This document shows, one piece after another, positions 38,997 through 50,243 of a stretch of 64,000 nucleotides of DNA. Origin of the DNA: Micrasema longulum (Eukaryota > Arthropoda > Insecta > Trichoptera > Brachycentridae); NCBI GenBank assembly GCA_022494885.1, contig JAGVSM010001217.1, positions 147,335-211,334 of the forward strand. The letters are read 5' to 3'. The translations under genes and the position numbers were made by a program. The notes beneath the pieces are model-generated. The model had not been told where the DNA came from. It saw only the letters and a program-made list of their open reading frames with translations, and ran no database searches. The first letter of the stretch is position 1. The number at the start of each line of letters is the position of its first letter.

Positions 38997-39002
38997 ATAA
39001 AA
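38997..39002 (+). promoter_or_regulatory. Polyadenylation signal of the STRAD gene
   Basis: AATAAA lies 185 bp after the STRAD stop codon and before the Mlc-c start, a suitable place for the 3' end of the transcript. Earlier weaker variants may also be used. Confidence 0.5.
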
Positions 39003-39648
39003 CACTCTTTAGGACAGTAAAATCTGTGTTTGTATTTTGTAATCCATACTTTCAAAAAAATATTTTGGTTCTCACCATCGCAACAATATTAGGTTGTTAC
39101 CTGTAATTTTGCATTTATGTATTGTATCTAAGAACCATGTAATGGCCAGCAAGAATTAAACAAATATATATTTAGTTTAATCGTATATTTTTTGACGAGG
39201 GAAAAGGTCTAATTTTATAGTAATAATACGTAATAAAACGTAATGAGAATATGCAACCACAAGACTGGTAAAAATCCCAATGCTTGTCTGGGAAAGTTAC
39301 AGTTCCCTACTTTACCATATATAATACTAAAGTTGAACTGCGTATGGATAGATGTCGCTAACACTTTGAATCTGGAATGGCGTTGATTAAATACTTTATA
39401 TTTTTTTATAAAAACTGTAATTCGGAAAAGGGTATCAAAATTATGAATTTCGGTTTCATAAAGTTTTTCATAAATTCCTATAATATTGTACCATTTTTTG
39501 TTAGTAGTGTTTCTGTTTTACCGGTAAGCTTATTGCCTGTTCTTAAAATTGCCGCTAGGAGTTAGAACTAGCATGCAAAACACCCAAATATTTGAACTAT
39601 TGTGAATTGTGACGTCAAAATTTGACAGCGCCCGGTTTGCACGAGAAA

Positions 39649-42600
39649 ATGGTAATTATCCCTAAAACTTTACTATTTACACCTATTTTCCCGTATAGTA
39701 TCCAAATAAACATCAATTTTAAACCAAAACGTTTCCTTTCCCCACAGGCGAACTACTCAGAGGACCAGTTGGCCGGTGAGTATTGAGAAATCGTGTTTTT
39801 TGTCGAGATTCTTGAGCAGCACAACGGCATAAATTTTAACGGACGTAAATCCAAATATTTCTCCAATTTTTTATGCCTTGGAAAGCGTTTACATCCTTGA
39901 TTAGTTGTAAAGTATGGCTTTCTCAGTTAAACTTAGGTTTTAACCTACAAGGTTGCGTCTGTCGAAGTTTTCTCGAAATAAATTTTGGTTTTTAACGCTG
40001 ACGCAGGTGCAACGTTGCCGTAAGTGAGTCAGCGAGGCGGTTCTCGCTAGGTAATAATACAAATACCCTACATTCCTTATATGGATGTATTTTGAAAGCA
40101 ATGTATACAAAATAAACTTGAATGACCATGTACATCAGTGCAATGGATGTCATCAGAAATAGTGAAGTTTAAATCAGTCTGCATTACTTGTTCTGTCACT
40201 CAAGTCCTATAGAAGTTTTGTGTTATCTCAGAAAGACAACTCCTACAACTAGTCACCATGTATGAACAACCGAATAAACTAAAACTCTCATCAGTTGAAG
40301 GTACTTATTAAATGGTTCTTTTATCTATAATGATTTCCAGTTTTCTAGTCTTATAATTAAAATTGTTAAATTCCTATTATGAATCAACCTACTCACATTT
40401 TTGTAAACAAACTGTATTTGATAAATATTTTTTTCTACACATTCTTTCTGCCATAAAACACAATGAACAAAAAAAGTGAACAATGGAATTTTTTCTCATT
40501 TTATGCGTATAATTATGCACAATAATTTCATAAAATATTTATTGTATGGCTAATTTACAAAATAATATTAAACGTGGGGCCGTTGACACCTTTTTTATTA
40601 ATCAACAATTTAATTCCGCAAAGGGATATTTTGTCCAAATGTTTGTAGACATGAACAGATTCCACTCTGTTTTAACATGTTAACCTAAATTAAAAGCCAG
40701 TCCTAGTCTAAAAGTTTGGATAAACTCAAAATATTTTTATTTGAAACAACTGGTCCAAGAGAAGTACAAAAATGAAAAATATTTTCGTGCAATGCCTAGT
40801 ATGTAGGTGAAATAATTAGCTCACATAAATCTCACCCGCATCAAAATAACTTCACAAAAGTCAACAGATGGAAGAGTTTAGCACATGTGGATGTTTAAAC
40901 ATAAGCAGAATGGTGAATGTTACACAATGTGTAAAGTGGCCTTTTAAACCAGCCAATGTTGCTCTCCTTACCGAAAACGATGAGGGCAGGTCTGTAGGTC
41001 ATAAAAACGTAAATAAGAAGTTGTTATAAATGAAATTATACAACCAGAATTATCTTCTTTAAAAATGAAAATAATGTAATTCTATAAAAAAAGGTTTCAA
41101 CTAAAATATTTTAAAAAATTTTTAAAGTATTACCGAAGGCATAATTTTATGTCGAAATAAAAGAAAATGTCACAAAAATGTATGTGATTTAAAATGCTTT
41201 TATTTCTTTTCAAAAACAAAAAATTAAAATTTTCAATTCAATTTATTATCTTTAAATTATTACAACAAATTTTAGTTCAATACTTAGTCTTTATTGAGAT
41301 CCCAGATACCTAAGTTTAGTCTAAATTTAAAATGGCATAATCTGCCGGTAATTATATTTTAGTTACATAAAACTTTTATATATATTTTTTAACAGAAATA
41401 CCTTTAAAATTATTGTTTTTATCTAATTTATGTTTTTTTATTTTTTTATTATTGCGCGATTAAAAAAAACATTTGTTTTAAAATGGCATAATCGTATGAT
41501 TGCCTAATTTTGCATTCGTTTTACAAGACTACGGCCTTAATGGTGGCGCCAACTTTTGTCAAACAGCGGAAACTTATTTGTACACCTAATGCTAAAAATA
41601 TACAGTCCATAAAGCAGTTCCAAAGAGTGTATATGGTTTTTTATTACCAATATACTGTTGAAATTTAATTTTATTAAATAAGTACATTAATTTAGATCAA
41701 TGTTCTCTAAAACTTCTCCGATGATTTCACCATTTCGCCTATGATAGCACTACTATGCGTTGCTCACAGCATAATATGTGAGTTATTTATTATTAAAAAG
41801 GTTCGTAGCTTAAGTATTTATCAGGTGTAGCGGTAATAAATACATGGTCATTGACAAAATAAGTGTTTAAACTAATAATAAAAGAAAGGAAAACAAGTGT
41901 TTGATAAATAAAATGCATCAATTTTGAATCCGGGGAATAGGTTAAAACACATTTGAAATAGTGAAACCATTTTTCCAGAATTGTGGTTTAAGACCTTTCT
42001 CCTGAACATGGTCGATATAATATGAAAATGTAACAAAATTATGCGTGTGATTGATTCTATTGTTTCCTTATGTTTTTTTTTTATTTGAGTGCCTATAAAA
42101 GTTAAATATTTCTACAGTTACTTTTAATTTTTTCGAATTTTTATACAAATAGCATTTATTTGTTTATCTTGTTAACTTATTTTTTATATTGTTTCTGACA
42201 TCTTTTACCTCTAAATCTATTCATGTTTATATAGTTCCTACGACAACTAAATACAATATCTTGCTTATTTAAATTTCTTGTGTATAAATAGCAATCATTT
42301 GCAGCCATATGGTACTTGCGTAACTCTCCTTCTAAATATTTCTTCTAGGTCAATAGAGCAAATGTTGACCTAAGACACATTTAAACAATGACATAACAAA
42401 TAGACACATTTTCGCCTTACCAACTGGATTTAATATTTAGTAAATATTGCATTTCCCTCAAATACTTGAAATAAAGAGACAGAAAATCACAATACACTCG
42501 AAAACATCAGTGTGTAAAAGAGGTACACATATTTCTTTAGTTCATGTTTTTGTGAAATTTGTTATCATAGAAATGACACTGGGTGTCAGTGTATTATTTA

Positions 42601-45600
42601 CACAGTTCAACTCTGTAAAAAATATGCATTAAATATATTACTAATTACCTACTTATTCAATTGACTGGATTGATTTTACAAATAAAACAATATGTCTGTT
42701 CTGTTTTTCACAATTACACTGTAATTAAAGCATTTTCTCATCATACATGACGGCATTTTTCTTGATAGCATCACGTCTTATCATGATGAAGGTCCGTTGT
42801 AGAATGAAAATGCATGCACATTCATTCATTCATTCATTCCATGTTGGACGCTCCCTAGTTGGAGCATATTGTATCCACAAAGAGCATATAATATCCACTA
42901 GAGAGCGGAGGTGAATGCACATTTGTTAAATATATGTTCTATAACTAAAAGCACAAGCTTCTAATTATTTGTTTTGACTCTCCTGTAAAATTGTATTTTT
43001 GTGCTCATAAATCCTCCCACTGTAGAATTTAGGTTTTACATGGTACTATGTATTTATTTTCCAGAATTCCAAGAAGCTTTCCAGCTTTTCGACTCTCGCG
43101 GAGATGGTAAAATCCATGTGGCTCAAGTAGGAGATGCTCTTCGTGCCCTTGGCCAGAACCCAACGGAATCAGATGTCAAGAAGTGCACCCATCAACTCAA
43201 ACCTGATGAAAGGATCTCATTTGAAGTCTTCCTACCCATTTACCAGGTTAGTGTTATCTCATGATTATATTTACTATTTTTTTGTCCACCTCGTGGTATA
43301 GGGGCTAGTACATTTGCATACCACGGTAGTAGTTTTAAGTATTCACAAAAGATGTGTTTCAAAATTAAAGAGTGGGATTGGAATCTCGGACCTCTGTTCC
43401 GTGAGTCCATGACCACTCCCCAATGTGTCAAAAAAAGTGTTTGTTTATTATTTTTTATATATTTCGTTATCAAAAAAGACTTGATTTACTTGTATTTAAT
43501 TTTTGAAAACTTTTATTTTATTGATATTTTTAAGATTTTTTAAAAATATTTTATGTAAACATTATTATATTGTGTTACCAAAATGTTTAAAGAGAGAAAT
43601 CCCTGAAAAAACTGCTTTTGCAGTTTGGCGGGAATTGAAAAAAAAAAAAAAAAAACAATTATAATAAAGAATATGTACAAAACAAAACAAAATATGTAAC
43701 CTCAAAATTGAAATGGGGAGGATATTTTTTTGGAAATTTTTATTGAAGGTTTATGCGCCTCCTTTAATAAGCCACAAAATGGCACACTCTGTTCATTTTT
43801 GATAAAAACTAGACAAGATGTATTTTGGAGCAACTAGCTTAGATTGTTGTACCGTTGAAATGTCTTTTATCATTTTTATTATAATGGATAACTTATATAG
43901 CGCCATTTTCGTAATATAATACCTCAAGGGTGCTTTACAAAGTGATCATATAAAGATATAAATTTAATTTTAACTTTTTACATTTTTAATTTAAGAAAAA
44001 CAATGTACTTTGTCACCACATATTTATTCAAATGATTTAGAGAACTTGTGGGTTTTAAGTTTTTTCGGAAACATCACTACACTCTCACAGTTTGGCACCT
44101 CTGCGGGAGAGCATTCCACGCCATGGGGCTTGCGACCGCAAATGCGCGTTCGCCGAATTTAGCGCGCTGTTTGCGTAGAGGTATAATAACTTTTCCTTTC
44201 GACGCTAAGATGCGATGATAATAAATTTAACATGTTTTCATTCATTTCTACTTCATAAGAGACAATTACTGGTTATTTTCGGGATTATATTTTATTTGTG
44301 AATTTACACAGTTGAAATTTGTATTTTTAATTTTAATTATTGTTAAAATTAGAAGATCAATTTACGTATGATATTTTTGTAAGAAATTTATATTTAAACT
44401 TTTTTAATTTTACTTCAATTTTGCATTCCATTCAGGCTATTTCAAAAGCCCGGTCAGGAGACACAGCCGATGACTTCATTGAAGGATTAAGGCACTTTGA
44501 CAAGGACGGAAATGGGTTCATATCCTCCGCTGAACTGCGGCACCTCTTGTCTACCCTCGGAGAGAAGTTGAGTGATGATGAGGTAAGACATACATTTTTT
44601 TTGTTCATAAAGTATTTTGTTTATTAAAATTTGTGAATTGTAAATGAAATGTTGTTAATAATATGCAAGGGTTCATAAAATGGATCTCAAATAAAAAAAA
44701 TCGTACTTAATACGAATATTTCTTAAAATATACGAGACCTATGTAAGACCTTTATTGGAGTATGGATATCCAGTATAGAGTTCCTATTTTACTAAAGACT
44801 TCGAGCTATTGGAAAAGGTCCAAAGATGTGCTACAAAAATACCCAATTTACGCAAAAGGATGCCTTACCACGGTAGATTAAAGGCACCACGACTTACATT
44901 ATTGGAAGAATTACGGAAGAGATGTGACTTAACAGAAACTTATAATATACTCAATAATTATTATGACTGCCCCCTGCATGAGATGTATCAATTAAATCCC
45001 AACACAAATTTACGGGGTCATAACTGGAAGCTCTATCGTCCCCAATTCCACCTCAATCCCAAGAAAACTTCCTTCCCAGCAGGGTAGCTTCAGACTGGAA
45101 TAAATTGCCAAGTCTAGTTGTCCATTCCAATTTCGGTCAACCAGTTCAAAACCCGTTTGGATGCTTTTTTGAAGGAAGAAGACAAAAAGCAGTACAAAAG
45201 ATATAGGCGGATCAGCAAAGGCTGCCTGCCTATAACGAATAATAATAATAATAATGTATCCACTGAAATATTGATTTATCTCATATTGAATTTCCTATAA
45301 AAAAAAATTATACATAAGTATTTCTAAGATTGGCGAAATTTACCCCTTTAATATGATATATTATTAGGGAGAAATTGCTTATTTAATTTTCCCGAGAGAG
45401 TGATATTGTTTTTGGGATGAAAAGTAACTTGTGACACTTGTCAACTCTCCAACTATCACTATGCAAAATATCGCATCAATCGGTCCCTCAATTGGGTCGT
45501 AAAAGAAGAACTCATTTTTCTACCAAGAATTTTTCCAAGCGGGTGATATTTTTTTTGAGAATGAAATGTAGCACTTCTCAGCTCTCCGCCTATTCTTATG

Positions 45601-46039
45601 CATAAAATCTCATCGATCAGTTGTTCCGTTGCGATGTGAGGGAAACACATATAGACAAACACACTTTCGCATTTATATATTTTGTATACCCAATTTAAAA
45701 TTGAATTTGGTTTGTCATAAAAATAATGTCGCAATGCATTATTTTTTTAATATGTCATTTTAGAAACTGACTCATGTATTTTGCAATACATGGCAAGTAT
45801 TAAAATTTATGAAAATAAGCAGTTTTCATGTTACACGTTGTATATATCATTAAATTTACTGATTTAATTATGAAAGTATGTATATATGTGAAATAATCAA
45901 TTCCATAATAAACAATCTCATTCATGTGCTAATATTATCTAATATAATATTCCAGGTTGAACAATTACTGCAAGGACAGGAAGATTCTCAGGGTAATATC
46001 AACTATGAGGAGTTTGTACGCTTGATTATGCAAGGTTAA
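39649..46039 (+). CDS. Mlc-c: Non-muscle myosin essential light chain, 5 coding exons
   Basis: Coding pieces: 39649-39651 (the ATG alone), 39748-39775 (28-nt micro-exon encoding ANYSEDQLA), 43065-43246, 44436-44582 and 45956-46039. They join in phase to 147 aa, the usual length of insect Mlc-c. The protein has a calmodulin-like EF-hand fold. The loop [12 protein letters not shown] is near residue 25 and [12 protein letters not shown] near residue 97; the conserved block [20 protein letters not shown] lies between. Known role: it wraps the first IQ motif of conventional and unconventional myosin heavy chains (myosin II, V and others), stabilising the lever arm in non-muscle cells. The start ATG sits directly against a GTAATT donor, so the next codon comes from the micro-exon. 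Long introns 2 to 4 hold repeat-B, SINE and two retrotransposon fragments. The C-terminus reads FVRLIMQG. No canonical AATAAA stands close after the stop. Confidence 0.92.
40640..40945 (+). repeat. Repeat family B in Mlc-c intron 2
   Basis: Shares GTTTGGATAAACTCAAAATA, GCAGAATGGTGAATGTTACA and TTTTAAACCAGCCAATG with the other copies. It ends before the CCTAGACTTCC block. Confidence 0.55.
43367..43430 (-). repeat. SINE S1-related fragment in Mlc-c intron 3
   Basis: Shares AGAGTGGGATTGGAATCTCGG and TCCGTGAGTCC with S1 but has a different head. A second tRNA-like head (CACCTCGTGGTATAGGGGCT) is at 43289-43330. Confidence 0.45.
43870..44215 (-). pseudogene. Non-LTR ORF2 tail and 3' UTR in Mlc-c intron 3
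   Basis: Minus strand reads [20 protein letters not shown] then [10 protein letters not shown], the end of CR1-type ORF2 proteins. Its 3' UTR (43871-43950) recurs at 22915-23005 in the same orientation. Confidence 0.6.
44690..45256 (+). pseudogene. CR1-like ORF2 3' end with (AAT)n tail in Mlc-c intron 4
   Basis: Reads [10 protein letters not shown], then [20 protein letters not shown] and [20 protein letters not shown], with a frame change near 45,085 before the final Lys-rich segment. It ends at (AAT)n (45237-45255). This is the canonical tail of a non-LTR element, with few lesions. Confidence 0.65.
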
Positions 46040-47590
46040 TCCCCCCAAATCTTCCAACTTGTTAAGACTTTCTCTGTTTCAAACATAATTTTAATATCGC
46101 ATTTCTATACCCCCGAGGTGTGTCGGATGCTTCGGTTTCCGAGTATTATTATTTTTAGTGAATTTGCTGCGAAATTGTTCATTCCAAATTTTTATACATA
46201 CGTAGAAGAGCAAATGATAGTTTATCCTAATATGTAATTGTTTAACACCCGCTAGGGCCATTGTATCATCGAGTGGTAGTGTTAAAGACAGTGTTATATG
46301 TAACTATATTTAATAATATATTTGTATAAAGATATTTTATACCCACTCTGTGTTATCTTTTCTTTCCCGTTTAACATGTCAAAAATTCACCAAAAATACA
46401 AAGAATTTTTTTAAATAATTTGATTCAAGTAACCTAGAATCCGGAGGATTATCACGCTAGGGCAGCGGTTCCCAATTTTTTTTGGCTATGGAACTCTAAT
46501 TGATCTACTTTTTTTTGGCAAAACTCCATCTCGACAATAAAAAATCAAATTTACAAAAATGTTATTTTCAAGACCCATGACACCTTATTGCTTGCATGTT
46601 GTGTAATGTTCGACTAGAAAAGAAAGATATGTTTAGAATTTTAAATCTTTACTGCGCGTATTTAATGAGAGAAATGAAATTTTTTCAGTTTTATTTATAT
46701 TACGCTCTTGGATCCCGTAACCCTTCATTGAATTTTAAAAAATGTTGCTGTTTCTTGGCCATGTTATAAAAATCATAAAGCCCAAACATAAAATCCAAGG
46801 AAAAACTGATTTAAGTTGTATAAAATTAAACAAGCATAGTAAAAATCCAACGATTTTATTTTGCATTCTCAAAATAATACATATGTTTTTAAAATAATAT
46901 CACACAAATTGTAAAACTAACATTCTTTTCTGAGATTGTATTAGTTCAATTATTTATAAATCGATATTTCTCTCAATTTGTATAGGTGTTTGTTTATTTT
47001 CTTACATTAAAGAATTTCAATTCAACAAAATAGCTCTGTATACAGGATTAAATTAAATTGTTAGCTGTTAATTATTTTTTTCATAATTGTACTGCAAATA
47101 TTTTCCAAAACTATTGTCGGTTTCTCATTCCGCTACTTTATTCCATTATTTATAATGGAATTTTTATAGATTATCTATACAATTTATTCTTTACAATGAT
47201 ATATTGTCTATTCAATTCTGAAATATCCTAAACGCCAAAACATAAAATGTGCGGGAGAACAATTTTTTTGACTTCACAAACGGTACATTCCAGAGTATTG
47301 CAAACACCATGTTATTGTAAATTGTTAAAATCGAGAAAATCCTCCGAAGAATTCTAAGTACATTTGCCTTTCAAGAGTATCCTAGCAGTTTAGGATAGAT
47401 TAGATGAATGATTTTGAGTGTTTGCATTTAGGATAAATGGAAATTATGAAATAGCTTAAACAGTATTTAATATTTGGCGTTCAAGATTATTCAGAAAGGA
47501 AGGGAATTTCACAGAGAATTATATATTATAAAAAAGCATTTAGTTCAGAATGAGGAAGTTCAGTGGTTTTTAACTTTTTATATATTTAAA
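46040..47590. other. Mlc-c 3' flank and AT-rich spacer
   Basis: The Mlc-c 3' UTR probably fills the first 300 bp. Beyond it only the hAT-like end at 46463 is recognisable. Confidence 0.5.
46463..46520 (+). mobile_element. hAT-like terminal repeat, single end
   Basis: CAGCGGTTCCCAA followed by TTTTTTTTGGC and a GGAACTC stretch is a typical start of hAT short elements. I found no partner end nearby, so it is a fragment or coincidence. Confidence 0.35.
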
Positions 47591-47770
47591 TCGGGTTGTG
47601 GTCCCGTGGCTAGTGTTGCGGACTCACGGGACAGAAGTCCGAGGTTCAAACCCCACTCCCACTCTACCCCAACTTGATTTCCATTTTATAATGGCGAGTT
47701 ATTTACAACTCATTGAAAATGGCCACTAGAATTTTAATGTTTGGGTAAATCATAAGAACACTAATATTTC
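47591..47770 (+). repeat. tRNA-derived SINE (family S1), full copy
   Basis: The head GGGTTGTGGTCCCGTGGCTAG and a later GAGGTTCAAACCCC resemble pol III boxes A and B. The body AACTTGATTTCCATTTTATA and tail GGGTAAATCATAAGAACACT are shared with the copies at 29.7, 38.2 and 57.5 kb. Confidence 0.7.
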
Positions 47771-47799
47771 TTTTTTTTAAAAAAAAAAAACAACAATAT

Positions 47800-48050
47800 T
47801 TTGAGTTTGTCCAAAAAAGGACTGAATTCAACTCCCTGGGGAGCGTTAATATTATTAAATAAAGGTTTCAGCTCTTCAACTTCACAAACATCAACAGATG
47901 AAAGAATTGAAGGGATATAGATGTTCAAATACGGGCAGAATGGTGAATGTTACAGTGTGTAAAGTGGCCACTTAAACCAGCCAATGACAGGTCATAAGCC
48001 CTATAGATGCCTAGACTTCTATATTACCTTCTCTAAAATATTATTCATCT
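47800..48050 (+). repeat. Repeat family B copy
   Basis: Directly follows the SINE S1 at 47591 and precedes repeat A. Carries GCAGAATGGTGAATGTTACA, GCCACTTAAACCAGCCAATG and GATGCCTAGACTTCTATATT. Confidence 0.55.
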
Positions 48051-48089
48051 CTGTTGTATTATGTTTTTTTTATTTGTTTATAAACTACT

Positions 48090-48470
48090 AAAGTAAGCCA
48101 AAATTTTTTTATGTATCGTATTATCAGCGCTGCGATTTTTTAATGTTTCATATTTCTGAAATTACTCTGCGTGTGACGTCTCAAGTTCTCTTCCGCTTCT
48201 CGGTCAGTTCTGCCAATTGGTCCGTGGACTCTCTGTTAACCAGAAATCTTTCACAACTCTTATCTTTAGTTGATTCATATGAACTAGTGATGTCGTTCAA
48301 AGTAAATATTGAATTAAAATATTTTTCATTATATTTTTTATACATTTCCAGGAAACTTTGCTGTACCAATTGTACATTGTAGCATTCAACTAATGCTCTA
48401 ATATTTACCGTGCGTAAAAAGACATTTTTTATATCCAATTTCCCATAGAGCTGAACTTCCTCATTGAATA
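48090..48470 (-). repeat. Repeat family A, copy (minus)
   Basis: Same marks as at 13730-14050, including CAATTTCCCATAGAGCTGAA and GTATTATCAGCGC. It lies between Mlc-c and NIM1K. Confidence 0.6.
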
Positions 48471-50243
48471 GACAATATAACTTTTCATTTGGATTATATT
48501 AGACTATGATTCTGCTTATTCTTTTTTATTCTTTATGAAATATATTCTCGGCGAAGCTGCAACTATGTAAATCTAATATTTACCTTTTTTTTTATTTATA
48601 TATGTAAAGTTTATACATTTATAGTAACATTTGTATTAATAATTTTTCATAACTGCTTTGAGCGAAATGTCCAAAAGAGGAAGAAGAAATCTATGTAGAT
48701 ATCAAATTTTAATACAGAAATATAGCAGATATGAATTAGATTTTTTAAACTGACTTGATATCTCAATTAATGTCACATATATGTTGAAATATTTCCATGA
48801 ATACAAATATTGACAGAGAAAACACATGTATTTGTATCTTTAGATATAGTACACCTTAAGGATCTTCACATTTGTTGGAGGACAAGGATATTATTTAATA
48901 AAGCACTAGTAAATGTATATAATGGATATTTCTGCCTTTCAGTATAAAAAAATAATTGGCATATAGATCTTATTATAAAATATAAAACCCCGCAAAAATG
49001 TTCATTTTAATGAAATTTTATTTTGATTTCCACTAAATCTTTTGAGAAAATTATAAGAAATACTTTGCTAAACATATTTTTAATGTTCATTTCATTAAAT
49101 GTTTTATTATTGGTTTAACAAAATACATATTTAGTTATAACAATCACAGAATTCTTTTCCTTATATCCCTACTAGAAATTTTACACTAGAATATATAGCA
49201 CGAATAGTCTAAGGTTTGTCGGCCTCATGGTCGAATGGTTAACGCGTTTGCCTACCATGCAAGAGGTCTCGGCTTCGATTCCCGACATGGTTGACAAGAA
49301 ATGTTCATTTTAAAGGGTACTTTTACACCAGAATATTTCATATTCCCTAGACTGGCACCTGAAGCATACGACTGATCATCTTACGTTCGTGTCACCAAAA
49401 ATAATTTAAGATACACTGCAGTTGGAGTACCAATGCACCAAAGGTGTGAAAAGGGCATGATGGTGATGATGATATTCTAACACATCTACAATTTTATAGG
49501 TAACTTAGTAAGTCTACATACATACCGTCTACATAGTATAATAATTAGTAAAAATACAGAAATTATTTCCTCAAGAGTAACAAAAAAGTTAATATCGCCA
49601 ATCTCAACAAAAATTATACTGTGCATAAAGACAATTTTAAACATTGAACACCTTTATATTTCTATAAATGAAGTCATTTCAATCAAACTTAACATTTAAA
49701 TTCTTAGTACAGGATACCAATACATAATGTCTTCGAAATTGCTGTGTAAAATATAATAGCTGTCTTTCACTAAATATCACTACAAATCTTTAAAAAATAT
49801 ACTCTCGATAAAAATTTATATAATAATAGTTCTAGGAATGGTATTAGTTTCAGTCAATAAAAAAATATTTTTGTAATCCTACTTAAAACATGAAAAAAAT
49901 CTATTATAATTTTTACGCATGGTTAATACATCATCTAACTGCTATGTATAATTTTACTGTTGAGAGAAATCATCGTCGATATGAGATTATTTTAATACGA
50001 AACCTCATCACAAGAAATCTTTTTTCATCTGTCCAAGCTGCTTGAATTTCTTTGTTTCAAATTATCCTTAGCCGAATGCCCAAGTGCATTCCTTTAATCA
50101 TAAAGGCATTAAAAGAGGATACAAGAGTAGAAATATGAAGACACGCATTTTCAAACTCTCAATCTGAAACGCTTCAAAGTGAAGAAAATTCAGCAAGAAA
50201 AAGTTGCAAAAATTCAAAATCCAACAATCTTTTCAACTTTTCT
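48471..50243. other. NIM1K 3' flank
   Basis: Probably includes the NIM1K 3' UTR (minus strand, left of 50244). The S3 SINE lies at 49211-49480. No other gene seen. Confidence 0.5.
49211..49480 (+). repeat. tRNA-derived SINE (family S3)
   Basis: The head GGCCTCATGGTCGAATGGTT with box B GGCTTCGATTCCCGAC is followed by about 190 bp of body and a (GAT)-type tail (GGTGATGATGATA). It lies about 760 bp downstream of the NIM1K stop codon. Confidence 0.65.

Noticed and set aside
42827..42840. (CATT)n run as a possible telomere-like or regulatory repeat
   Set aside because: Only a short microsatellite in an Mlc-c intron; no TTAGG telomere repeats anywhere in the window.
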